64,000 nucleotides of DNA, taken from positions 1-64,000 of the forward strand of contig JBBHKE010001305.1 of NCBI GenBank assembly GCA_037447655.1, written 5' to 3'. The notes under the pieces were generated by a model. That model saw only the letters and a list, made by a program, of their open reading frames with translations, did not search any database and had not been told where the DNA came from. This stretch comes from Zygnema cylindricum (Eukaryota; Streptophyta; Zygnematophyceae; Zygnematales; Zygnemataceae). Shown here piece after piece: positions 33,956 to 44,900 of the stretch. Each line of letters starts with the position of its first letter. Position 1 is the stretch's first letter. The position numbers were made by a program, and so were the translations under genes.

Positions 33956-34656
33956 TGTTGGGATCTACGTCTACGTAATGTTGGTTCGTAGTTAGTGTGG
34001 AATAGATTTTGTCGTACGGCAGTTCGCATACTTGTTTTGTTTCGTTTCCTTTGATTTAGAACTCCGTACGTTAATTCAGGGATTTGGTTTCGTTTCATTT
34101 AGTTTGATTTAGTATTTAGTGGGTGTACGTTTCACGTGTGCACGATTAGATTAGATTTGATTTGTTTTGTTTCATTTGACTTCTAGACTAGTACTTTGCA
34201 AAGTTTCCTTTCGCGCGACGTACGCCTAGTAGTTTTGTTTCACGTAAGTTAAGTTTATGGTACAGGGCTATCAATTTTGTTTCTAGTAGTTTCATTTTGT
34301 TTTGTACCACATTTGCGTCTAAGTACATTTAGATTCTTTTAGAGTTAGTGTTCTAGATTGTTTCCACGGCTAAGTTATAAAGCCATCGTGTGAGTTAGAT
34401 TGTATAGAATTAGAAAGAAATATTAAGAAAAAATTAGGAATCAATTAAGAGTCAAATAAGGAAGAATAAGTTAAAAGAAGTGTAATGTTAAAAGATTGAC
34501 TTTAAATGAGTTGATTTTATTGAGTATTCAATTTGCCTCTATCTTGGATTATGAGTTTTTAATGTGTTGTAATGTTTGATTTAATTTCAATTTCGCTTCC
34601 GCATTGAGAAATTTAAGTATTTGTGAGCGCATTCCGATTAACTCCTATTTTTATCA
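33956..34656 (+). repeat. Copia-2 5' LTR
   Basis: TGTTGGGATCTACG to TTTTTATCA, 701 bp. It matches 39446-40101 through CGTTCGTAGTTAGTGTGGA-like, TTTGCGTCTAAGTACATT and TGCCTCTATCTTGGATTATG blocks. It is rich in GTTTCGTTT-type motifs. It carries no recognisable version of the hairpin found in the other copia LTRs. Confidence 0.9.
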
Positions 34657-34689
34657 ATTGGTATCGGAGCAGTGTTTATTCAACTTAGA

Positions 34690-35790
34690 TTTGTGTTAAG
34701 AATTCAAAGTTTATAAGTTATGGTGGAGGAATACTTTGGAAAGAAATAAGACGCTGACATCAATTTTGGGGTTGGAGAGTCGGAGAAGCTATCAATGACG
34801 AAGGGGAGTCTAACAATTCAGTCAGTTTGATCAAGTGACTATGGAGGAAATTTAAGAATTTCTAAAGGCAAAAAGAGAAGGGCAATCTTTTGGTAAAACT
34901 CCAACCTTTGGTGGCAATTCAGATGATGAGAGTTCTAAGAAGAAAGTCAAAAAGGGCAAATTGGAAGTACCTTTTTATGATGATAATGATGAGTCAAGTT
35001 CAGATGAAGAGTCAGATTATGAGGTGTCTTCTAAGACTATCATGCTTAATGGAAATAATAATCTAGTATGGAAGAGATACATTCAAGGTACCTTTACTCC
35101 AAAGAAATTGTGGAAAATACTTACAGGGGAAGAGAAAAGACCATTAGATGCAAAAGGAAGGAAAAAGTGGGATGCTAAAGATATGGCAACTATGACTGCT
35201 TTACTTCAGAGTAATAGTAGTTCAGTTCATGAGCATATGTTAACTCATGATACCGCTCATGCTTGTTGGACCCATCTACAAAATTTGTATGACAAAGGAT
35301 TTGCAACTAAGCCTAATTATGTATTTCATGACTTTATTCAGTTTAGGATGAAGAGTAATGAGTCGATTGAAGATGCTCTAAAAAGATTTAATGTTTTGAT
35401 AGAGCTGTTGAATAGCGCAGGAAAGTTTTCTTCGAAGATCAAAAAGTATTCGTTTTTCTAAATGGATTACCATCTAGGTTTGATGTCACAGTAGAAGTTA
35501 TAAGATCTACAAAGGATCCTACTTTTGATTTTGCTATTAACCTTCTTAAAGGTGCAGAGAAGAGTATAGAGAAAGAGAGTAGAGGATTTAGAAATAGTAA
35601 TGTAAACCTCATTGACACGTCTGAGGTATTCTCTCTACGTGGTCGTGGAGGTAGAGGAAGGTTTAGATCAAGAGAGGGTAGAAACAATTTTCAGTATTCA
35701 GGATTTGGAAGAGGTTATAGCAATCAAGGTGATGTAAGTCATGTTACTTGTTATAAGTGTAATAAGGAAGGACATATGGCTACTAACTGT
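34690..35790 (+). pseudogene. Copia-2 gag, N-terminal and capsid part (broken)
   Basis: The first ATG region near 34720 is interrupted by stops. A clean 166-codon frame at 34961-35461 has the copia gag core: NNLVWKRYIQGTFTPKKLWK, HDTAHACWTHLQNLYDKGFA, FIQFRMKSNESIEDALKRFN. It breaks at 35461 and continues in another frame (FLNGLPSRFDVTVEV) to a basic, Gly/Arg-rich stretch before the zinc knuckles. Confidence 0.85.
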
Positions 35791-36440
35791 CCAGATAGGG
35801 AAAGGCAATGCAATATTTGTCAGAAATGGGGACATGTTAGTGCTCAATGTTTTCAACGAAATGGAGGAAGATCATTTTACTACTCGGAAAGAAGTAGAGG
35901 TCGAAGTGGACAACGAGGACGAGGTCGTGGAAGATTTGGACAATCACGTGGAGGAGGACATCAAACCCACTATTCAAATTTTAATGACGATCAAGTCGAT
36001 AAGACTCTAAACTTTTCTATGACGATGAAAGAAGATGGAAATGTTGTTGTCAATTCTGCAAATTCTGCATGTGGGAGTCAAAGTTTTAAATATTGGATAG
36101 TTGATTCGAAGCAACTCATCATGTTTGTTGTGATATTAGTTTGTTTACAGATTTGAGAAAGCTTACATTTCCTAAGACTATTATAGTTGCTGGTGGACAT
36201 GTTCTCCTGATAGATACAGTGGGAACACTCAGATTAGATTTACCAGTCAAGAATGAAAATGGTCAAGTTATTGTAAGGAAAGTGAATTTGAAAAATACTT
36301 TGTATTTTCCTGATGGAGTTGTAAACCTTGTTAGTGTTCCCCAGATACAAAGGAATGGTGGTAGAGTAACCTCGTTTGAAAATGGAAGAATAGTTTTCCA
36401 AGATATAAAGAAACCAATTTGGAGAAGGTTATGTAACTGA
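35741..36440 (+). pseudogene. Copia-2 zinc knuckles, RGG tract and protease
   Basis: Both knuckles are intact: CYKCNKEGHMATNC (about 35751) and CNICQKWGHVSAQC (about 35811), followed by a Gly/Arg/Ser tract. The protease active site near 36103 has lost its frame: GATTCG is followed by AAGCAACT where a D-S-G-A-T reading needs one more base, so the frame ends at 36156. The remainder (TLRLDLPVKNENGQ, LYFPDGVVNLVSVPQIQRNG) continues in 36141-36440. Confidence 0.85.
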
Positions 36441-36444
36441 TTGT

Positions 36445-37600
36445 TTGCAAAGTAAGTTAAAATGGATTAGACCACAGAAAGATCAAAGTTCAGTAATTTC
36501 AGTCAATGCTGTAAGTTTTGAAAGAGGGGATCTAAGTTTATGGCATCATAGACTTTGTCATACTTCTGAGTCTAATATAAAGAATATGAAGAAAAGTGCA
36601 GCAGTAAGAGGACTAGAGTGTGTATCCGGAGAGAAAGTTCAAGGTTGTAATGGTTGTAGCAAAGGAAAACATATTAGAAAATCTCATCCGGTCAAAGATG
36701 TGAAGTATAGAGCTAGTGCTCCCCTTGAGCTTGTTCATATAGACTTATTTGGAGACGTCAAACCAATAAGTCTAGGAGGACATAAGTATATCTTTGTAAT
36801 TGTGGATGATTATAGTCAAAAGAGTTGGGTATATTTGTTGAAACATAAGTCCGAAGCGTTATATAAGTTATGGCTGAGAGAGAAACGAATAGAAAGTTAA
36901 AAGCAGTTAGAAAGTTAAAAGCAATTAGATTAGATAATGGAGGAGAATTTGTTGCTTTCAAAAGCTTTTGTTGGAAAAGAGGGATTAAGTAGAAATTTAC
37001 GGTTACGTACTCACCTGAGTCTAATGGAACTGCTGAGAGGAAAAATATGACACTTCCAGAGATGGTTAGCGCTATGTTACATATCACTAAACACAGTGTG
37101 AGGTTTTGGGGAGAAGTTGTTCTTACAGCAAATTACATTACATTTGTAACAGAAGACTTATTTCGGTTTCTGGAGATAAGACGCCCAAAGAATTGTGGAG
37201 TGGCAGGATTCCATCTGTTCGACATTTGAGGATTTGGGGATGCCGAGCCACTGTCTACATCGAGAAAAGATATCGAGCCGGAAAATTCAGCCCCAAATCT
37301 TGGACGGGTATTTTTGTTGGATATAGTCCAAATTCAAGTCAATGCAGGATTTTCAATCACGCTACTCGAATGGTTGTCGAATCGAGGAATGTGGAACTTC
37401 ACGAAGATTTGGCAAAGCAATGGAGTTCACAAAGGATAAGGAAGAAAGTTTGGATTTTGAGGAAGAGAGCGATTTAGAGGAGTTCAAAATTAATGACGAG
37501 AGTGACAAAGAGGAGGATGAAGAAATTCCATTGAAAAATAAGGAATCTATTAAGGTTGGTAAGAGATCTGAATCCTCCCAATCAGATTCGAAAGCTTGAA
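36445..37600 (+). pseudogene. Copia-2 integrase (broken)
   Basis: It begins with LWHHRLCHTSESNIKNM ... CNGCSKGKH (zinc domain), then LVHIDLFGDVKPISLGGHKY with the first catalytic D. The second D is in RLDNGGEFVAF (about 36930) after a frameshift and stop, and the E in SNGTAERKNM (about 37020). The C-terminal part is at 37106-37477 (LRIWGCRATVYIEKRYRAGK, WTGIFVGYSPNSSQCRIF), then an acidic linker. All three catalytic residues are still present, but at least three frame breaks separate them. Confidence 0.85.
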
Positions 37601-37889
37601 AAGTGAGAATGGAAGTCAAAGTTCTAAGTCTAGTGAAAGATCCCTTAGCAGACAAAGAAGTGAATGCAGTTTGCCATCTGTAAGTGAGAAGGATGAGAGA
37701 GATGATGTTGTTGAAGAAAAAGTTGTTGTTAGGAGAAGTAATCGAGCAAATAAATGAAAGGCTCTTGAGAGATTAACTCTTCATATGAATGCTAAGGGAT
37801 AAGTTGGTTAATTTTATTTCAGATGCGAGGTTAAATGAGTTTCTTTTATAGCAATTACTGAGTGAGCATCTAAATGGGGATCCTAAGTC

Positions 37890-38740
37890 CTATTAAGAAG
37901 CTGTAGCATCAAGTGATTGGAATGAAAAGTGGAAACCAGCTTTTGAGAAGGAACTTAAGTCTATTATCGATAAATGAACATTTGAAGAAGTAGTTTTACT
38001 AGAGGGAAAAAATGCTATTGATTGTAAATGGGTATTTATGACTAAGACGGGTGCATCAGGTGAAATCATTAAATATAAGGCAAGATTAGTTGGTAAAGGT
38101 TTTCAACAAAAATAAGGTATAAATTATACAGAAACATATGCACCAGTGGTTAAGTTTGATAGTTTAAGGATGATTATTGCGATTGCTGTTGGTAAGAGAA
38201 TGTAAATCCACCGAATGAATATGGATACTGCTTTTCTAAATGGAGAATTGGAAGAAGAGGTTTATATGAAGATTCCACAAGGAGTTTGGGGCAAACTTGG
38301 ACATGTGTGGAAGTTGAACAAGTCCCTCTATGGACTTAAGCAAGCACCAAGGACTTGGTATACTCGTCTTCGCAAGGTACTTTTGGATTTTGGTTTTGTT
38401 CGTACATTTTCGGATTTAGGTGTTTATGTCAAAGGAGGAGTTGATCAGATTATATTTAGTGTGTATGTTGATGATTTTATTATGATTTCAGATAGTCTTG
38501 AAAGGATCCAGGAATTGAAATGTTTTCTTAGTAAATTCTTCAAAGTTACGGACTTAGGAGAAGCTAGATACATTCTTGGTATTGAGGTGATAAGAGATGA
38601 GTTTGGTTCCTTGAAACTTAGTCAGGAACAATATTGTAAGGAAGTCTTAGCTAGGTTTTCTATGTTGAATGCTAAGCCTTTAAGTACACCTTTGGATCCT
38701 AGAGTTCAGTTGAGTAAAGTAGAAAGTGAGCCAACAATTG
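37890..38740 (+). pseudogene. Copia-2 reverse transcriptase
   Basis: It starts around WNEKWKPAFEKELKSIIDK, then a stop, CKWVFMTKTGASGEIIKYKA, another stop, and TYAPVVKFDSLRMI. From 38215 a clean frame runs on: MDTAFLNGELEEEVYMKIPQ, LNKSLYGLKQAPRTWYTRLR, and FSVYVDDFIMISDSL with both catalytic aspartates, then LGEARYILGIEV. Four in-frame stops upstream of 38215 leave the N-terminal third dead. Confidence 0.9.
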
Positions 38741-39385
38741 ATGTACCTTATAGAGAAGCAGTTGGTTGTTTGATGTATCTTAGTGTTGGAACTAGACAAG
38801 ATATTTTAGCAGTTGTTAGTATTGTGAGTAAGTATTGTCAAGCACCTAAGAAGTGTCATTGTGAGAGTGTTAAAAGGATTTTTAGATATTTGGTTGGAAC
38901 TTTATATTATGGTTTAGTTTATAAGGCGGATTCAGAGTTAGATTGTTTTGGATATTACGATTCCGATTGGGGTGGAGACTTCGACACGGGAAAGTCAACA
39001 TCCGGTTACGCTTTTGTATTATGTGGAGTTGCGATTTCATGGAGTTCGAGACTTCAACCTACGGCGGCATTGAGTTCGACATAGGCCGAATATATGGTGG
39101 CTTGCCATGCTGCCAAAGCTTCAATTTGGTTAGGAGAAATGTTAAGTGAGTTGGGAATTTTTATTAAGTGTATGAAGTTTTTTTCAGATAGTATGTCTAG
39201 TATTGCATTGGCTAAGAATCCAATGTTTTATAAGAGGACTAAGCATATTAGGATTCAGTGGCATTTTGTGAGAGACTTAGTAAATGCTGGTGAGATTGAG
39301 TTCTTTTTTGTACCAACGGGTGAAGAAGCAGCAAACATGTTAACTAAAGCTGCTATGTATGATGTCTTTGTGAGAGGAAGGCCTA
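38740..39385 (+). pseudogene. Copia-2 RNase H
   Basis: It continues in the RT frame: PYREAVGCLMYLSVGTRQDI, SVKRIFRYLVGTLYYGLV, CFGYYDSDWGGDFDTGKSTS (aspartate motif), AISWSSRLQPTAALSST, then a TAG at about 39082 where relatives read Gln-Ala-Glu-Tyr. It resumes AEYMVACHAAKASIWLGEML, KRTKHIRIQWHFVRDLV, and EAANMLTKA. The single stop falls inside the conserved motif. Confidence 0.9.
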
Positions 39386-39445
39386 AGTTAAGATTACTTT
39401 CAGTTTTGTTAAGATTTAGTATAGATTCAACATTGAGAGGGGGAT

Positions 39446-40101
39446 TGTTAGGATTTAAAATGGTTGAATCTTTGTTTACGTAATTTTCGTTCGTAGTTAG
39501 TGTGGATATAGATTTGGTCGTGCGTTCGTTCGCATTTTTTGGTTTTGTTTCATTTAGTTTGATTTGGTTTGATTAATTGATTTGTATACATTTCGTGTGT
39601 ACGCGATTTGATTTTATTTGTTTTATTTTGTTTCGTTTAAGTTCTAGTACCGTACGTCGAGAAGTTTCGTTTCGCGCGACATACATCTAGTTGTTTCGTT
39701 CCGCGTAAGTTAAGTTTGTCGTATAGGACTTTGTAAGTTTTGTTTCTAGTAGTTTCATTTTGCGTTGTACCATATTTGCGTCTAAGTACATTGTGACTCT
39801 TCTAGAAATAGTGTCCTAGATTATTTCCGTGGCTAAGTTAAAAAGCCATCGTATGAGTGTGGTAGAATCAATTAGGAAGAAAATCAAGAGTCAATTAAGT
39901 AAGAATGAATTAAGAGAAGTGTAATATTTGAGTAAAGGATTGGGTTAATATGAGTTTATTTTATTGAGTATTCAATTTGCCTCTATCTTGGATTATGAGT
40001 TTTCAATGTGTTGTAAAGTTTGATTTAATTTCAATTTTGCTTCCGCATTTAGACATTTGAGTGATTGTGAGCGCATTCTGATTTGACTCTTCTTCCTATC
40101 A
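39446..40101 (+). repeat. Copia-2 3' LTR
   Basis: TGTTAGGATTTAAAATGG to CTTCCTATCA, 656 bp. It is shorter than the left LTR because of several small indels, with clearly visible substitutions between the two, which points to an older insertion than copia-1. Confidence 0.9.
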
Positions 40102-40108
40102 CTTACAA

Positions 40109-40732
40109 TGTTGACGGTATTGTAAGTTAGCTTCGGTTTGAATCCGGTAAAATATGAACTAAGGGGGTTGTTCCAAGCTGGCGACGTTTCCTTTAATCTA
40201 AAAATGAGATTAAAAAAATTGTTATAAGGGGATGTGCCCATGTCATTCGTACCTTGAAGTGGTACTTTGTATTCTCGTGAAGATTTTACTTACTACTTTT
40301 GCATATCGTTCCAATGTGCTCAATGAAATCGTTACTTTGAAAAATGATAGTTGTAGACGTGGCTAATTTTGACGGTTGTAGACGGTTACAAAACTAAGAG
40401 TAAGCATTCAACCATAATCATAGATCACACAGGCATTCACGGATCATCACATCACATATCGGCCAATATAAAATTATATTACGTTGAAGGATTTTTACAA
40501 AATTTCTCACTCCCGTTCTTACTAAATCTCATACAAAAGATGATTCCTAACTTATATATCACTAAATATCAATACCTGGAAGCAACACTAAAACGTGTCC
40601 TAGTCCACACACTCGGTTCCACGCAACACTACAAACCGCACTAAACGTACAAGAAGTAAGTTCACCGTAGCGGACGAACACACAAGTGACGTGAACCGAT
40701 ACGAAGGATTAGGAAACGAAACCAAATTAGGG
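40109..40732. other. Intergenic, possible R4 end scrap
   Basis: AAGGGGATGTGCCCATGT at about 40227 resembles the R4 terminus, but no matching partner end is seen. Otherwise AT-rich without a recognised gene. Confidence 0.4.
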
Positions 40733-41250
40733 TGGACTTCAATTAGAGGAAAAATCAGGTTGTTTACTAGACACCGTGCGTTTTCGTATAACTTCGTACC
40801 ATTTTTTTTTGTCAAACGAAACATGTTCATAATTTTATTGGATACCTGTAATGATACTCCAAATGTATAGGCGTAAAGCTTGACGGTTGGATTTTCCGCT
40901 TTTTCAGATCCGCGGAGCAATCGTGCAAATCATACAGTGTGTGGATAGTCTCCTCGCGGGGCCAGTAGCTTCCTATTGGACGTGTACCATTGGTACACGT
41001 GAAAAATAAAAACATCCATGACGAACACGGTATCATCATCCAACACATCGTTCAAGCCATGAGCCTTCCGCCGCGGTGGATGTTAGTCCACCGAAAGTAT
41101 CCTCACACGCTCTTTTTGTCATCCCCTGACCTTCAAAGTTTGCCGCACCATTCTGCCATTCTGTTTCGAAATTTTCAAGTCCATTTTCAAAACTAAAATT
41201 TGGTCGCAAAATTTTTGTTCGAGTCATTAATTACCTCCGCTACAACAAAT
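40733..41250. mobile_element. TIR element R2 copy 2, partial
   Basis: It starts GGTGGACTTCAATTAGAGG and follows 28890-29440 through GTACCATTTTTTTTTGTC, GGTTGGATTTTCCGCTTTTTC, the palindrome CGTGTACCATTGGTACACG, and AGTCATTAATTACCTC. The right end is lost or diverged after about 41250. Confidence 0.55.
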
Positions 41251-41814
41251 ATTACATTCCGTACGAATGAGACATCTATGGCAGCGTTACGGGAAAATAA
41301 GCACTGAAAAAGAGGTAACACAAATAGTGTGTCCACTGTCGTTTAATCGAACAACAATATAGTGCGATTTCATGGCCAGATGAAAATCGGACGGTCACCG
41401 GATCTGCTGACATTGCTATTTAGCACAAAATTTGGCGGTTGGGGCACCCTAAAAAAATAAGAAAATAAAATGCGCCATCCAGGACAGGTCACATAGGACA
41501 GCCAATAGAACAGCTTAAATCGAGACACGCCGACCAGATCGTAATTCTGTTAAGAATAAAAAAGAAATGTAATATAAACAAAACGCGGTTACATCGTAGC
41601 CGTCGATTGCGATACGCTACAAACCGTGGAAAATCTTATTACGTCATCAAACTCAACTTTCTCGACGACGTTTACAGCGTTATCCATCGCCGCAGGTCGT
41701 TTTTTTTGGCGCGCAACATCACAGATATCGTTCGACGGGTGAAAAATAGACGCCTGAAATTGTCGTATTCGTTTCAAATATACGTCTACCGAAGTCACAT
41801 TATTTGAAATCCAT
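41251..41814. other. Upstream region of the desiccation-related gene
   Basis: No coding sequence. It may hold the distal promoter. ACGTCAT at about 41640 is a bZIP-type core motif, but a single short motif is weak evidence. Confidence 0.35.
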
Positions 41815-41822
41815 TATAAAAA
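41815..41822 (+). promoter_or_regulatory. TATA box of the PCC13-62-like gene
   Basis: TATAAAAA stands 177 bp upstream of the ATG at 41999. A start of transcription near 41845-41850 would give a ~150-nt leader made mostly of GA-rich sequence. Confidence 0.55.
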
Positions 41823-41887
41823 GAGAGGCATTCCTTGGAGGAAAGTATCAAAAGATAAAACACAAATTCGAGTGTAACTTAAGAAGT

Positions 41888-41991
41888 CGAGAGAGACAGA
41901 GAGGGAGAGGGAGCGAGTGAGAGAGAGAGAGAGAGCGAGGGAGAGCAAGGGAAAAAAATAACAAGAGGGAGGGAGAGAGACCAAGAGAGGA
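41888..41991 (+). repeat. GA-rich 5' leader
   Basis: About 100 bp of nearly pure purine (GAGAGAG, GGGAGAG) right before the start codon. It may be a core-promoter or leader feature of this gene. The complementary reading produces a spurious Ser-Leu frame. Confidence 0.7.
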
Positions 41992-41998
41992 ATACACA

Positions 41999-44900
41999 AT
42001 GGCATCTACTTTCATCTTGTTTTATGTTATAGTTTCAGTTTTATCCGTTACCTTTATTTTGCCTTCTTTGGCTCAACTTCCCACAGCCCCACCGGCTCCC
42101 GGAGTTCCCTTGGGAGAAAAATACCTATTTCAAGTAAGATTTGAAGTATAAGTATAGCTTTTTGAGTATCTATTCTCACATTAAACCCTAAATTATTTTA
42201 TATAAAATCTAATATCTAACATGTCCAAGCTTCAAATATTACATGAAGTTACAAAACTTTTGACATATTCATTTTTTTTGAAGGTTTTTGTAAATTAAAT
42301 AATTTTTCTGTTTTAGTTCAAATCCGCATGTTGTATTTTATATAAAATGGATGCGGGAATAAATTTAAAGAACATTTAAACAAACTTACCTACCCAAACA
42401 TAAAAACTTGGATGTTTTTTTTTTTTTTTTTTTTGGCCTGAAAATGGCTATCAATTGAAATCATGAAAAATAAAGAACAAAAATAAATCTTCGAATAAGG
42501 TTAGATCGAAGTTTAGGCGACAGATTTTTTCTCTTATGATATTTGATTTTCCATTACATTTTTGTCGGGGCATAATTTACCAGCTTGCCCTAAATTTGGA
42601 GTATTTGGAAGCCGAATTTTATCTATTTTCCGCATTTGGAGTCGGATTAGACGCATTTGCACCCAATTTGACCGGAGGAGGCCCTCCTCCTATCGGAGGG
42701 AGAAAGGCGAATTTGTCCGTAAATGTGGAAAAAATCGCGGTGATGCTCGGGTTTCAAGAAATCGGCCATGTCCGGTAATGCCTATCTACCTTAAATTCTA
42801 ATTATGGATTTTTGAATTTTTAGTACTGATTCATCTATGTTAAAAAAGGGTTAGTAATAGGGACACACTTTGTCTTCTAAATGTTAAATGCATTGAATTT
42901 TTTTGAAGTCATGATAGGACTATTGTCAACATGCAAACAAACATAATGCTTGTTTTAAGAACAATCTCCGAAATCTGTAGTATTTTTAACTACAATCCAT
43001 TTTGATCATTAACGACAAATCCAAAACTAGTTGCGTTCATTTAAATTGGTTCCCCAATTCCTTTGCGCTTTTATATCCTAATAAATTCGTCAAAAGTACA
43101 ATTGCTCTTTTAAGTAAGGTATTAGTCGAATAATCCCACGTACATCCCATTTATTCATTAACGAAAACCTTAAACCCAACATATTGTCTATTTTTAGTTT
43201 AGCAGAAAACCCCACTCCATATTCCTGTTTTTTTCGTCAGTTTAAGAGCTTTTAATACTCCGTTTCCACCACATCCAAAGGTCTTAATTAAATTAATGTG
43301 ATTTGATATAAAATTTTATTAATAGTCTACTGCTAACAAGAAACGAACAAATGTTTTCCTTTCAAGAATTATTTCGATCGTTTCTTGTTGATGTGTAAAT
43401 CCCGTGTCCTTTCATCGACACTACAAAAACCTAAAAAACCCCTAGTAACCCTTTTAAATCCTTTTAAACTTTAAAGACTAAGACAATAACAAATGAACAA
43501 ACAAAAGTTTGTTTTTGAAAACAATTTGATCGTTACGCTCAACTCCCACATCCTTAACTTGAATTACCCCAAAACTTAACTACAAAATTTCAAAAACTCA
43601 TAAAAAGGTCTTTTATTTCCAGAATTATCCGATCGTTTCTCGCCGACGAGGCAGTTCCACGTCCTTTAATCGACATCGGAGAAGCTTGGGCCGTCCTTTT
43701 AAATGAAGCTGAGGGAGAAGAGACAAAAACCCCATTTGACCCCTATGCGAACGACTTCAATTGGCTTTTGGCGGCGTATACTTTGCCGTACGTGGGACTC
43801 ACGGCCTATGTCGGGGCGAACCCGCTGCTGCAGTCCGTACCCGCGAAAGAGGTGACTTCGGGAAGCCAGGAATTTCTCTTTGGGTAGCCAAAGTTTCTCT
43901 CTGGGCAGCTAAAAAATTTCCTTGGGCAGCCAAAATCTTTTCTCAAGTTTTTTGGCCAGCCAAACAATTTTTCATATGTTATTTTCCACCTTAAAAACAC
44001 CCAGGATTAATGGATATTTTGATTTGTTGGTCGTTCCTGCAAAAGTGTGATTTCGGGCAGCAAAAGAACGTCTTTCACTTTTCAACTTGACAAAAAAATC
44101 TTTTCATTTTTTTCCGAAACGATAATGCCAGGCTAGCATTAATTCAGCAGAGCTAATCTAAAATGGTAAATATAAAAACCAAAAATCTAATCTCAACATA
44201 AAATATAAAACTAAAATGTGAACATTTCATTGTAAAATTTTGGGAACAGCTTCTCGCGGGCGTTTTGGGAGTTGAGGGAGGACAAGATTCTCTCCTTCGA
44301 ACGACATTGTGGTGGAAAAGGGATGAAAGTGTTTCACCGTATGATCAAAAAGTTGCAGAAATCACCGGTTTGATTTCCGCGGTAAGTTCAAAGTCTCCAA
44401 GAAAAAAATCCTACATTGTAACATTTCAGAGTAACCAATAGATCCAAGAATGTAAACATGACGAACTTAAACATTTGTGATCAAAATTTCTAATCAATCG
44501 TAAATGATTACGAGAAATTTAGTCGGTAGCCCCAGTCCGTAATGTCGATCTCGGTCTCAAGTTCGTCAATATCAATTCTTCTCGAAAAGTCAATTGGAAA
44601 GTTATGTTAATCTCAAATATCAACCTCAGCTTTTATCAGAATGTGAACCTCAACCTCAATTTAATTTCAGAAGTTCAAATCAGCGGCAATGTCAATGTTA
44701 ATCATCATCTCAATCTCAGTCCTAACCTCATGTTCATGTCAAACTCAACCTCAAAGTAAAAAGGCAGTCAATCAAGTGCATGTCAATTTGAACATCAACA
44801 TCAGTCTGGATCTTAAATCACAATGCCGATGTTGTAGCCTAGCCTCAATGTTGATCGGTTTCTTAATATCAATCTCGATCTCAACCGCAACGGTTAAGAT

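Larger units (their letters stand above)
33956..40101 (+). mobile_element. Copia-2: Ty1/copia element, full layout, decayed
   Basis: About 6.1 kb. The left LTR is 33956-34656 and the right LTR 39446-40101, both beginning TGTT and ending TATCA. A primer site TGGTATCGGAGC follows the left LTR after two bases, close to the TGGTATCAGAGC typical of initiator-Met tRNA priming. The order is gag, two zinc knuckles, protease, integrase, RT, RNase H, then the purine tract GAGAGGGGGA just before 39446. TACAA precedes the left LTR and recurs two bases beyond the right LTR. Stops and frameshifts are spread through it. Confidence 0.93.

Noticed and set aside
40227-40245. A fourth R4 element
   Set aside because: Only one terminus-like run is seen, with no matching opposite end or body.
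42536-42801. Frame starting MIFDFPLHFC upstream of exon 2
   Set aside because: The part before 42584 is intron 1; family alignment supports joining exon 1 to LALNLEYLEAEF.
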